From Cristatella mucedo (Eukaryota; Bryozoa; Phylactolaemata; Cristatellidae): DNA of 64,000 bases. The stretch is from positions 396,001-460,000 of the forward strand of contig WPIO01000034.1 of the NCBI GenBank assembly GCA_009760855.2, in the 5' to 3' direction. Positions 35,468 to 45,593 of the stretch are shown here, in pieces. Each line of letters opens with the position of its first letter. Positions within the stretch are counted from its first letter, which is position 1. The notes below the pieces were generated by a model. That model saw only the letters and a list, made by a program, of their open reading frames with translations. It did not search any database and was not told the DNA's origin. The position numbers were made by a program, and so were the translations under genes.

Positions 35468-38400
35468 TGAATAATAATAATAATAATAATAATAATTCAC
35501 TTGATAAAGCGCCCTCAGAGAACTTAATCTCTCTCTAGGCGCTTTACATTTGCTGTAAAGTGAAATGCAATTGAAAGGTAAGTAAAATCCTGCTTGAAAA
35601 AACAAACGAACTGAATAATATGGTTAGGGGTGACATGCACAGGGTCAGCATGCAAATGTGGTTAGTGGCAGCATGCACAGTGTCAGCACGCACAAGCACA
35701 TCAAGGACGAATCACAGGGACCCACTAAATGCTGTCCTAAATAGGTGTGTTTTTAGGTTCCTTTTAAATGTGGTCAGCTCAGGGGACGTACTGACGCAGG
35801 TCGGGAGTGAGTTCCAGGCTTTGGGAGCATATGAACTAAATGTACGGTCTCCAAAGGATTTAAGGTTTGTATGAGGTATTTGTAGACTGTTGGATTCCGA
35901 AAAGCGGGTGGTACGATGCTTAGCCTGATGTGGTAGTATATCTGACAGATAGGCTGGAGCCATAGAATGAAGGGTCCTAAAAGTGAGACGACAGACAAGC
36001 CTAGCTGCAGAGTTTTGCACCAGCTGAAATCGCCTGATCGCACATGCTGGTAGGCCAGTGAGCAGTGAGTTGCAGAAGTCGAGACGAGATGTCACGAATG
36101 CATGGACCAACTTGGACGTGGTATTTTTATGTAAACAGGCCCGAATTTTAGCAATGTTATGAAGCTGAAAATAGGCGGATTTGACTGTGGAGCTGATGTG
36201 GTCGTCTAACGAGAGGTCGCTTTAGAATATGACACCTAGATTTCGAGCTGATTCAACTGGAGATATGCTGGCAGAGCCAATTTTGAGAGTCAGCCTTTCC
36301 AATCTCTGGATCACACTGGGTTTGCCCATAACTAGTAAGTTAGTTTTATCATCGTTAAGTTTTAGAAAATTTGCTGCCATCCATGTGCGGATGTCATCAA
36401 TGCATGCAGCTAGTGAGTTTAGAGAATTTGAGGTGCTCGAAGGCTGTGAGGGATCAAAGCAAAGGTACAACTGAGTGTCATCTGCATAGAAGTGAAAGCC
36501 TAGATTTTGCTTGGCAATCACATCAGCAAGAGGCAGAGTATAAACCGTGAAAAGAACCGGACCTAGCACTGACCCCTGAGGTACTCCATATTTCAGAGGT
36601 ACTTCAGATGATCTTTGTCCATTCACGTCAATACTCTGGAGTCTCCCACTGAGATAGGACCTGAACCACTGCAGAGCAGTGCCAGTGATGCCCAGGCGAG
36701 ATGAGAGGCGCTCTAGAAGAACTTTGTGATCGATGGTGTCAAAAGCTGCCGAAAGATCGAGCAAAACAAGCAGAGACACTCTACCCATGTCTGCATTCCT
36801 AAGTAGGTCGTTGTATACCCTAAGCAATGCTGACTCTGTGGAGTGATTAGCTGTAAAGCCAGACTGGAACTTACTAGCAAGGTGTGAGGTTTCGATATAC
36901 GAGTTCAGCTTGTCCGCCACGACCCGTTCGAGTGTCTTTGATAGGAATGGTAGAAGAGTAACTGGGCGGTAGTTGCTCAAGTTCTCTTGGTCAAGTGTAG
37001 CTTTCTTGAGAAGTGGCCTGACTACAGCTTTTTTGAAAGGTGCTGGGACATGACCTGAGGCTAATGACATATTAATTATGTTAGTTATGCATGGCAGCAG
37101 CAGATCAATGCAACGTAGGAGCAGGACAGTGGGAATAGGGTCCAGAGGACTTGTTGTCTTCTTTGATTGAGATACGAACTTCAGGACTATATCACTAGTG
37201 ACCTGCCTAAATGCAGACATTGAGGTGCTGCCAGGAATCGAGGAACAGCATTCTAGTGGGGAGGTTGTCATCGCAGGGATGGATTCTCTGATCTTGTCTA
37301 TCTTCTGCACAAAAAATCGAGAGAAGCGATCGGCTAGATCATCATTAGGATCATCAGGTAATGAGCTAATCTGGGAACGGTTGAGGAGATGGTTTATTGT
37401 CGACATCAGCATTTTTGGGTTGTGCATCTGTGATTCAACAATGTTTTTTTTTTTTTTATAAAAACTAGACTTAGCCTTTGCTAGGATCGATTGGTACGAC
37501 CTACAGTAGTCTTCATATGCCTGTCGATGGACAGTTAGTCCAGATCTTTTGTATGCTTTTTCAAGCTTTCGTTTAGTAGACTTGGTTAGTTTAATGTCTG
37601 CGGTAAACCATAGGCCGTCTGGGCGGGGGCGCACAGTGCGCTTTGTCAGAGGGGCAAACTCGTCTAGCGTGTCAGCTAGTGTCGTGTTGAAGCTATCTAC
37701 CAATGATGACAGATCGGAGGGAGGATTGAGCAGCAGAGGTGAAGCAGATATTCTCGCACGGACAGCATCGATGTCAAGGGTCTTGAGGTTTCGCGATTCA
37801 CGGGTTATTTTAGAGGAGGATGTGGGCACACACTGTAGATTGAATGAGATCTGCATGTGGTCAGATAAGCATGATTTGGTAATAATTGATGACAACGTGC
37901 AGTTATATGAGAAAATCTGGTCGAGTGTGTGACCCTTGACGTGGGTAGGGCCATGCACATGAGCCACAAGAGACAATGAGTCAGTCAATGCACGAAATTC
38001 GGTGCTGAAAGCGTCAGATAAGTTATCAAAGTGAACGTTGAAATCACCCATAACGAGAAAGGATCGATTTCTTGCACACATAATCGAAATGAGATCGGAG
38101 AAATCTGAGATAAAGGAGGATTTAGTACCTGGTGGGCGATAGACTACTGCCACTATCGGTAGCTTGTTTTCGGGTGAGACCAGGACAATTGATTCAAAAG
38201 ACTGCTTCGAGGGTACCGCAAATGGCTTGAAGTTGAATTTCGAGCGCACGACAATAGCAACTCCACCTCCAGTTTTGATTGATCTAGAGGTGTGAAAGAA
38301 CGAGAAACCAGATGGAGTTGCGCCTATAATTGTCGGACAGTTTATCGATTTTAGCCAAGTTTCAGTTAGGGCGAGCAGGTCGATACCATTTTCAGAAATA

Positions 38401-38609
38401 AGGTCGCTTATTACTAGAGGTTTATTGCACATTGAGCGAGGATTCCAAAGGCAAGCGTTAAGTCTGGCCGATGGGGTTACAACAGGCTTGATGACCACTA
38501 AGTTGGAGGAATTTACAGTGACGCATGTGGGGGAGCGTGCTGAGCGGTTCGAGACAATGCTAGGAATACCGAACGAGCTGGTACTCAGCTTGCAGGTTCC
38601 GCCGCCCAA
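35468..38609 (-). mobile_element. L2-clade LINE, longest copy: endonuclease and reverse transcriptase with a single nonsense codon
   Basis: The minus-strand frame 38609-36222 runs 795 codons. An apurinic-type endonuclease lies at about residues 50-257: WN (55-56), TETW (82-85), GGGVAIVVRSKF, VYRPPG, MGDFNVHFD (GDFN 188-191), HTLDQIF, SDH (249-251). The reverse transcriptase spans about 480-760: NLSNYRPVTLLPFLSKTLER, LDLSAAFDTIDH, GVPQGSVLGPVLF and FHFYADDTQLY (YADD 708-711, intact). It ends at TAA 36222-36224, where other copies have CAA (Gln). Downstream the same frame reopens (SDLSLDDHIS) through 35712, apart from an in-frame 87-bp deletion near 35990. It then reaches the natural stop, the 3' untranslated region, the hairpin (about 35507-35546) and (TTA)n. 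No ATG-led ORF1 is seen and a stop lies just above 38609, so the copy is 5'-truncated. Confidence 0.93.
36222..38609 (-). pseudogene. L2 ORF2-like polyprotein (endonuclease-reverse transcriptase), interrupted
   Basis: Coding part of the element above. It nicks target DNA and copies the LINE RNA by target-primed reverse transcription. All catalytic motifs visible to me are intact. The frame is classed as a pseudogene because of the premature TAA, the later in-frame 29-codon loss (removing the block that contains LHWLPVKQRID in other copies) and the absent 5' end. Confidence 0.85.
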
Positions 38610-38734
38610 GACCTTTGCCTTCAGTTATAATGCATTCCCTGGGTAGTTACTCACACGTGACACACTGACGTCGTGACATCCCCACTTGATATTTGAAAAG
38701 AAGCCATACCTCACCTTTTACTGCACATCATCAT

Positions 38735-39437
38735 TGGTCCATGCATTTGTGACATCCCGTCTCGACTTCTGCAACTCACTTCCTACTGGCCTACCGGCAT
38801 GTGCGATCAGGCGATTGCAGCTGGTGCAAAACTCCGCAGCTAGGCTTGTCTGTCGTGAGCATCGCAGTTGCCACATCACACCGCTTCTTGCCGACCTGCA
38901 CTGGCTCCCAGTCAAGCAGTGGATCGACTTCAAGGTTTTAGGTCACTTCATTCTTTGGCTCCACCCTATCTCTCAGATCTACTCCCCCTCCAGGCCAAGC
39001 ATCGTACCACCTGCTTTTTGGAATGCAACAGTCTACCAATACCTCGTACAAACCTCAAATCCTTTGGAGACTGCGAATTCAGTTCGTATGCTCCCAAAGC
39101 CTGACTCCCTCCCGACTTGTGTCACAACATCCCCTGACTTGACCACATTTAAAAAGAACTTAAAACACCTATTTAGGACAGCATTTAGTGAGTCCCTGTG
39201 ATTCGTGCTTCATGTGCTTATGCGTGCTGACACTGTGCATGCTGCCACTAACCACATTTGCATGCTGACCCTGTGCATGTCACCCCTAACCATGTTATTC
39301 ATTTTGTTTGTTTATCAAGCAGGATATTATTCACCATTCAATTGCATTTTTCTTTGCAGCAAATGTAAAGCGCCTAGAAAGAGATTGAGTTCTCTGAGGG
39401 GGCTTTATCAAGTACATTATTATTTTTATTATTATCA
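38735..39437 (+). mobile_element. L2 LINE 3' end
   Basis: Begins at LVHAFVTSRLDFCNSLPTGL. The frame 38686-39201 covers most of the C-terminal region with small deletions. Then come the 3' untranslated region, hairpin 39367-39406 (right arm mutated to GGGGCTTT) and a TTATTATTTTTATTATTA tail. It lies head-to-head with the preceding L2 copy, 126 bp apart, and 360 bp upstream of the first recognisable Fmr1 exon. Confidence 0.9.
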
Positions 39438-39474
39438 TAGCTCTGTGTAAATTGTCATAGTGTATGTAATGTAT

Positions 39475-39506
39475 CTCCATCTGTTAATTGCATTACATTA
39501 CATTAC
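39475..39506 (+). repeat. (CATTA)n short tandem repeat
   Basis: Three to four CATTA units in the gap between an L2 tail and Fmr1. Confidence 0.6.
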
Positions 39507-39798
39507 AAAGACGGCATCGTTCGCAAGAGAGACAATACGCGTGCTGGGCCCGTGCGAATTGTCCTTTGTGAGTTGGGCGTGCTGGAATCGTGTTTCGAGG
39601 TTTCGCTAACCAATTAACATGCTTACTTTCCAGCGTATGTCAGCATACTCCCTTGAGTGACGATCGCTTAGCTCTCTTTAGTAATAATGTCTTAGTTGTA
39701 TGCAAATGCAGTCAAGATGTTATTAGTGCTAATAATAGCTTTGCTGCTGTAACGTCTTCGGCTGCCAAACCTGCTGCTGCTGCTTTGTGGTGCACAAG

Positions 39799-39984
39799 CC
39801 TCGTGCATATACTGCTGTGCTGCGCCGAATGCCCCATCCACGTGGGCGTGCAAGCGAATGCGACGGGCGTTGTAGTTGGCAGCAGGAGAGGAAAGTGCCA
39901 TTCGCCGAAGCTCGCCTGCCAGAGACTGACACTTCTTCGTGCTCGGCGGCACCTCTCGAGCTTAGGGAAGGCCTGGAGGTCGAG
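39799..39984 (+). CDS. Fmr1: Fmr1 exon: Tudor 1 and start of Tudor 2
   Basis: Encodes [16 protein letters not shown], then [18 protein letters not shown], aligning with human AFYKAFVKD and NNWQPDRQIPFHDVRFPP, and ends ...GLEVE before donor GTACGT. The acceptor is uncertain: TGCACAAG at 39791-39798 is preceded by a pyrimidine-rich GCTGCTGCTTT run, and the frame is open back to 39739. This is the most diverged part of the protein. Confidence 0.7.
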
Positions 39985-42900
39985 GTACGTCTTGAGCCGA
40001 CTGACTTCAGTCTCCCTGCGGCCACCTCATGCGTCCTTTCACGCGTCCTGGTGCTTAAGAGTGCAGCAGCCTGCGCGCGGGTCTCGGTCTCGCATTGGAC
40101 TGAGGGCCACCACGTGCCTGCTCAAAACGCTGCTGCTTGTGTTTTTGAGAGCTTGCCAGCTCAAAAAAGCTTCGAGTCTGTACTTGAACTTGTACCGGAC
40201 TGAATTGGGGATGGTGTGGAGTTTTTAATTGTCGGCCTTTTCTTCAAGAGCTAGCGCATAGTCGCATGACTGCAACGTGCTCCTTGCTATTTATTGATTC
40301 GGAATCTCATTCCGCCGTGGCTGCCCCGAGTGCTCTAACTTGATCATGTATATGTGTGTGGGCAGCATTTGGCTTCACACACGTCTCTCAAGCATTTTAT
40401 TTCTGGCAACTGCCTTGGTGTAAGGAATCCTAAATCTTTAAAGATGTTGGTTAGTAAACAAGCATTCCTTTGCCTTGAGTAGAACTTTTGGAATAGCCCG
40501 TTTCTCACGACAATCTTCTGTCTTTTGAACTTAGGTGAAAATATGTCCGTTTGGTATCTCGACATCAGTGACGGGGGGCCCCGGCAACGCAGGCAGGTGG
40601 TCCGCTCGCCGGTGCGGAAGTTCTGGGCTGGGTACAAGCGCGCATCAAAATGGTAAAGGGCGACTTCTACGTGGTGGAATACATGTTGGGCAGCAATCCG
40701 CATACCGAGATACTCTCCACCGTGGACAGGATGCGTACGGCGAGCCAGTGGTAGGTCGTTGGTTGATGGTATGCAGCGCCCTGTAGCTTCTGCCGATTTG
40801 CTTGGCAAGTGGTCGAAGTTCTGCGCTTGCTGCATCTCTCTAATGCAGCCAATCAGACCGTTCAGGCATCTTTCTGCCACGTTTAACGTTTCAGCAAGCC
40901 AGTGAGCAAGAGCACGTTCCATAGATGCAGCTTTCTGATTCCCGAAGATCTGCACAGTTTGTAAGTTGCCTTGTATGCAATCTGTGTTCTGCTTGGGGTG
41001 AGCATTGACCAAGATGAAACGTGCCCCCAATTAAAATCTGGGACAGCAGCATACGAGCAGCGTCCGAGTGCTGCCTGTCCCCTGCCACTTCAGGCTCTGG
41101 CTGTTTCCCTGGCGTTTTTGCGTGAGTCACGTTGCTACCCCTACCTGCTGTCTCTCTGTATTGCCGGGTGACTGAATGTGGGTGGCAGATGTGGGGGGAG
41201 GGAGGCTGCTCTTCTCTTGCTAGCTGATCGTCCTTCTGTGTTCGTGTGCATTGTCCACTCGAAGGGTCACGTGAGTGCTCCAGCATCCCAGCAGTGACCA
41301 TTTGACACATGATCAGGATTGGCTTGGTGGCTTGCTACCTGTGTGACTCTTGCTCCGTGTTGCTGCTGTTGCAGCTGCGCTGATCCTGCCGTGCACCGGG
41401 ACTTCAAGCTGCTGTGCAAAGCCCAAGTTATACGATTTGACAGTGCCTGCCAGGAGCTTGTCGTGCTGGTGAGGCAGCTGCTGCTGCTCAGTTTCTAAGC
41501 CAAGCGCCGTGGCAAGCGCGCCGTGGTTGCAGCTCGGTGTGCGGCCATTTTAAATCTAGGGCGTTACTGTCCAGCCAGTGGCAACTCGGTGCATCTGTCC
41601 GCTGCCCGATTCTTGGGACAGACATCCAGCAAACGTTCTGTAACTCTGTGTAGAGGTCTTCTTGCACATGCAGTACAGCACTTACAGCTAACCCAAAACT
41701 TGGCCGCTAGGCTTGTATTTCTGAAATGTTGCTGCTGCTTGCTCCTGCTTCTGTCCGACCTGCACTTTCGATCGGTAGACTCTGCAATCTAGCCGCTGTC
41801 TCGAAAGGCTGCTCCTGGGTGGAACTCGGCACCGAGCGTCACTATTTCTCAGTTGATATATCTGCTCTGCAAGACATGGTTATAATTCTGCGAGCAAAAA
41901 CGTATAAGGGTCGGAAACCATCGAGATAATGGGTCGAGCAATCGTTGTTATTTGAAGTGTATCAGCCACGTTAGAAATGCACTCGGACGTTATGAGGATT
42001 TTTGCGTGAAAAGAAAGCATTCACAAATGATTATGTAAAGAATGTCCAACCCGGAAGTATACCGGATGCCAACTGTCAACAAATAACAAATTTATTGATC
42101 TCTGCATCGTATGCATCTTGTGTCTCAACTGGTTGAGCATTGGCACATCGAAGTACATGTTTGCAGCTAGTTTAGGTATACGCTTGCAGCTTCCAACCTG
42201 CTTCCTTTGCAGTCTACCCTTTTCACCCTGTAAATTTCACAGTTTGGCCAATACGACACTGGTGGGTCACACCAGGACTTGCAAAGCAGCACTTGCCACA
42301 CCCAGTTCACAGATCGACTAGGTTATTCATGCATAATGCTGCTGCTACTGGCCTATGCTACTGCTGCCTTCTGCTGCTGCTGCCCTATTGTGCTGCTTCT
42401 GCCTTCTGATGCTGTCAGGTGTTTGCTAATCATATATCTTTTTTGACTGAGTTGTCATTTCTCTTATCGAGCCAGTAAATTGTGCCGCCGATGCACATCT
42501 GATTTGCACCATCGGTAACTCCCGCAACGCCTGTGGCCCTGACGTTTCCAGGGTCGCGACGAAGCTGCGGTCAGGCGTGCAAAGGTGATGAGCGATATGC
42601 ACGTCAAGAACTTACGGCAGAAAATGCAGCTAAAGCAGCGCACCGATGAGGTCGCCAGCCGCCTTCAGGTGACTGGCACGTCCGGTGGCACGTGATCACA
42701 ACTCCCCCTCCATCTACGTCCTTCACGCCATGTCTTGCAGGGCACTGAAGCTCCCCGCTATTGTGAGCCTGTTCTGAGCCGCATCGTTACTCACCGTGTG
42801 CGCACCCAGACTCGCACTCCCGTGAGACTTTTTCTCGTGCTCTTTTGTAGCACACCATGACGTCGTCTGTTAGAGTTACTCCCAACCACGTCGAAGAGTT

Positions 42901-45593
42901 TAAGCTGAAGGAGCATTTAGTTGGTTTGGCGATCGGAACGCACGGCAACAATATCGCCCAAGCGCGCAACATCCAGGGAGTTTCTCATATTGAGCTCATC
43001 GAGGCTACGTCCACATTTCGAGTGCTGGGCGAGGTAATCGCCCAAGTCACGAGTACCCTGCATTCGTCCTTTTTTTTAGTATCAGCATCCGAGTGTTCTT
43101 CGAGCTGCTTGGCAGGTCCGTCTTTGTTTGCACTATTTTTTTTTAGCAGTCGTTTGTTTCCATCTGGTAGCTATAACATGCAAACTGAGATTGCCTCCTC
43201 AGCCACTCGCGCCTGCCTTAGTTGCTCTCGTTGAAGCGGATGCCAGCGCAGAAAGTTGTTGGCAGCACTGCCCAGGATCGTGGGTTCGAGTTGCCGAAGC
43301 AGCAGCAGGCAATTCTTGATTTCCTGCTGGTGGTGGTGAAATGAAAGCTGCTGCTGCTGCTCTGCCCTACATTCCTGAGTCGTATAAATCAGCTGTCTCG
43401 CCTCGTTCAGTTTGCTCACCGCTTTACTGTTGCAGACCGAGGAAGCCGTCAAGAAAGCCCGCAGCATACTGGAGTACTCCGAGGACGTGGTGCAGGTGCC
43501 GAGAGAGTTCATTGCCAGGGTCATCGGTAAGACGGGCAAGAACATACAGGACATCGTTGACAAGTCAGGCGTTGTGCGCGTGAAGGTCGAGGGCGATGAA
43601 GATAACGAGGTGCCCAAGGTCGAGGTGCGCTAAATGGCTGCCGTGGCGCAGCTGAGCTGCTGCGATCTTCGCGATGCCTGATGGCCATACTGCTTCAGAT
43701 ACTTACTGCCAGCGCGTCTTTGCAGGGTCAGGTTCCGCTGATATTTGTCGGCACCGTGGAGAGCATAGAAAATGCCAAGCTGCTGCTAGAGTACTGCATC
43801 ACCCACATTAAAGTGAGAAAGAGCAGATGACTGTCACCCGTGCCCTCCCCCCTGCCACCGAGCCGTGGCAGCACTGCAGCATGCGTGCGCTGCCCAAGTA
43901 CGCTGCATGGGCTGACGACCGCGGCCGTGATGTTGGGCTACGATGCGCTGCATTCCTGCCCCTCCACCGGACGGTGAGTCAGCGTGCGCTCAGTGGGCCG
44001 AAGAAGTCAGCACTTGTCTCTCGATCGTGCAGGAGTTGGAATTACTGAGGCAGGAGAAGCAGCAGATTGATCAGCAGCTGCGTAGTCTGGAAGGCGGTAG
44101 CTCCTCCGCAATGAGCTACACGCGTGGCGGTGGTGGTGGCCCGGGCGCCAGCAGCGGCACCGAGAGGCAAGTTACACTGTGGCGTGCTCGCATCGTGCCG
44201 ATTGCGGCAAGCGTCCGCGATCGGTGCACGTGTAAGAGGCGGTGGGGTGCTCGCCTGCTCGCTGCTCGGCAGCATCGCTGCTGCTGCGGGTGACCAGTGT
44301 AGCAGCTTGGAGGAGGCGTGCGCTGATCTCGATGCTGCATGCCCGTTCAAAGCTCGACCGCTCCGGTCGCCTCCGTCTGGGCCTGGTGCCGATGCTGCTG
44401 CTGCTGCGCCGTATGACCTCAATGCTCAGGCCGGGCCGGTGTGCGCCACACTTGCACGGCTCGCCGGATGACCGGTGGGCGCACGCTGTCTTGATCTCTT
44501 CGCAGGAGCGACGGAGAGGCGGCGGCGTACGAGAGGCGCACCCGGGGATTTCAGGCGGGCCGGCCTGCTAGGTCGGCTCGCTCTGGCAGCGACCGAGACG
44601 GAAGTGGTCGAGACTGGCACGACGCCAGCGCCGATGAATATCAGAGTGGAGGGGGCAGTGGCGGCCGTGGAGGGATGGGCAACGGCTACAACGGCTGGAA
44701 GCGCGGGAGACCCAGCATGGGAGCGACTGCAGCAGCGGGTGGCAGCAGCGGCGGTCGAGGCGGCGGTCGAGGCGGCCAGCGCAGGCGATACGAGGACGAC
44801 GATGTGACGGTGTTGGACAACCATCACCAGCGAGCGGGGGACGCGTCCAGCGTGGCTAGCCAGGGTCCGTGCTGATTGCCCACCCCTTTCCCGCAAAGCC
44901 CCTTTCGCGTTTGGCATCGTAGCAGCTGCTGCAGCGCCGTCTCCTTGCTGGCCCGGCTGCAGCCTGTGCCTCTCTCTCCCGCGGCAGGCCTCGAGCGGGC
45001 TTAAAGCACCGACGCAGAGGCCCTCTCTCATTTCCTTTTGCTCTATGCCCCCCTCCCTTTCATTCACGCCTCTCTCATTTCCCGTTGCAGAAGATGACGT
45101 AGGCACAGCGCCAACCCGACCTCAGCAGCGCAGACCTCGGCAGCCAGCAAGAGGCGGCGAGTCGGCTGCCGCGGCGGCAAAGGATCGGACGCCGACGACG
45201 GGCCGCCGCGGCGCCCCACACGACTCGGTCGCGATCACGCCGGGCAGCAGTAAGATGCCGCCACCGAGTCGACGCACCAACGACGACGGCAGCGGCGGCG
45301 ACAGGCCGGCGCTAGCTGCTGCAGGGGCGGCCAAGCGTGAGCAGCCTTCGAGCGGCGGCCGCGCGCAGCAGCAGCAGGCGGGAACCAGTTTGAGCGGCGC
45401 TTCGGATGCCGCCGACGCCGGGCCCAATCAGCCGAAAGCCGAGCCGCAGGAGCAACGTAAACCGAGGAAAGTTCGATCTCTGCCCAACGACGACGACGCC
45501 GCAGCAACTGCAACGACAGCTGCGCCTGCCAAGCAACAGCAGCAGCAGGTGGATGCAGAGGCTGCGGCCCCGATGCAGATCAACGGGCACTAG
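39799..45593 (+). CDS. Fmr1: Fmr1 / FMRP orthologue (fragile X family RNA-binding protein), 11 exons, N-terminus incomplete
   Basis: FMRP is a ribosome-associated RNA-binding translational regulator with tandem Tudor domains, KH domains and an RGG region. The proposed exons are 39799-39984, 40593-40750, 40895-40960, 41375-41468, 42552-42668, 42851-43033, 43436-43624, 43726-43812, 44033-44166, 44506-44864 and 45091-45593. They join in consistent phase to 2076 bp (691 residues plus stop, against 632 for the human protein). Domain order: Tudor 1 and 2, a linker with IPEDLHS, a KH0-like region, KH1 with the loop GTHG, KH2 with GKTG, the [20 protein letters not shown] block, a coiled [14 protein letters not shown] segment, an RG/GGR-rich region, and a low-complexity tail ending MQINGH. 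The exon with the first ~15 codons (human exon 1) was not found. Single-copy status and FMR1 versus FXR1/2 cannot be resolved here; invertebrates usually have one gene. Confidence 0.9.
40593..40750 (+). CDS. Fmr1: Fmr1 exon: Tudor 2
   Basis: Acceptor AACGCAG, donor GTAGGT; 52 codons plus two bases. [19 protein letters not shown] aligns without gaps with human WWLAKVRMIKGEFYVIEY. A second acceptor four bases on (40597) would break phase. Confidence 0.85.
40895..40960 (+). CDS. Fmr1: Fmr1 exon: 66-bp linker exon
   Basis: Acceptor ACGTTTCAG, donor TTT/GTAAGT, split-codon phase on both sides. It encodes [20 protein letters not shown], aligning with human [20 protein letters not shown]. Because the length is a multiple of three and both ends share phase, skipping it would keep frame. 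Confidence 0.85.
41375..41468 (+). CDS. Fmr1: Fmr1 exon: [10 protein letters not shown] region
   Basis: Acceptor CTGTTGCAG, donor [26 protein letters not shown] matches human [20 protein letters not shown]; ends QELVVL like human QLVIL. Confidence 0.88.
42552..42668 (+). CDS. Fmr1: Fmr1 exon: KH0-like region
   Basis: 39 codons between acceptor TTTCCAG and donor [26 protein letters not shown] corresponds to human [20 protein letters not shown]. Confidence 0.88.
42851..43033 (+). CDS. Fmr1: Fmr1 exon: KH1
   Basis: 61 codons between acceptor TTTTGTAG and donor [26 protein letters not shown] carries the KH1 GxxG loop (GTHG, identical to human). Ends FRVLGE, like human FHIYGE. Confidence 0.93.
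43436..43624 (+). CDS. Fmr1: Fmr1 exon: KH2
   Basis: 63 codons between acceptor TGTTGCAG and donor GTGCGC (an in-phase GTCGAG six bases earlier is a weaker alternative). [20 protein letters not shown] and [20 protein letters not shown] are nearly identical to human KH2, including the isoleucine at the position of human Ile304, whose mutation to Asn causes severe fragile X disease. Confidence 0.94.
43726..43812 (+). CDS. Fmr1: Fmr1 exon: [16 protein letters not shown]
   Basis: 29 codons, phase 0 at both ends. Aligns with human [20 protein letters not shown]. The ~60-residue low-complexity insert that human FMRP has before this block is absent, so KH2 and this strand are almost contiguous. Confidence 0.9.
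44033..44166 (+). CDS. Fmr1: Fmr1 exon: coiled segment, GC donor
   Basis: [20 protein letters not shown] matches human LRLERLQIDEQLRQI. A Gly run follows. The only in-phase junction to the next exon uses AG/GCAAGT, the classic GC-AG intron donor. Confidence 0.88.
44506..44864 (+). CDS. Fmr1: Fmr1 exon: RG-rich region
   Basis: Acceptor CTTCGCAG, donor GTCCGT. Contains [15 protein letters not shown] (human: ETESDHRDELSDW) and a run of GGR/RGG units ([18 protein letters not shown]), the expected RNA-binding RGG box, then an acidic EDDD patch. Confidence 0.85.
45091..45593 (+). CDS. Fmr1: Fmr1 terminal coding exon: low-complexity tail
   Basis: Acceptor TTCCCGTTGCAG. About 166 codons rich in Ala, Gln, Pro, Arg and Asp, including Gln runs, ending MQINGH then TAG. 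The human tail also ends in a short NG-containing peptide. Much longer Ala/Gln content than in vertebrates, probably disordered. Confidence 0.8.

Noticed and set aside
39590-40228. 212-codon plus-strand frame overlapping the first Fmr1 exon
   Set aside because: It is in a different frame from the Tudor-coding frame, which aligns with FMRP and has proper splice sites.
40344-41030. 228-codon open frame on the minus strand
   Set aside because: It runs antisense across two Fmr1 exons and their introns and shows no domain; the open frame is most easily explained by chance and by the opposite coding strand.
43262-43300. GTGGGTTCGAGTT in an Fmr1 intron as another SINE
   Set aside because: Only the B-box-like motif matches; no A box or tail could be aligned.
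44042-45106. Minus-strand frames opposite the Fmr1 3' exons
   Set aside because: Shadows of the GC-rich RG/Ala/Gln coding sequence.
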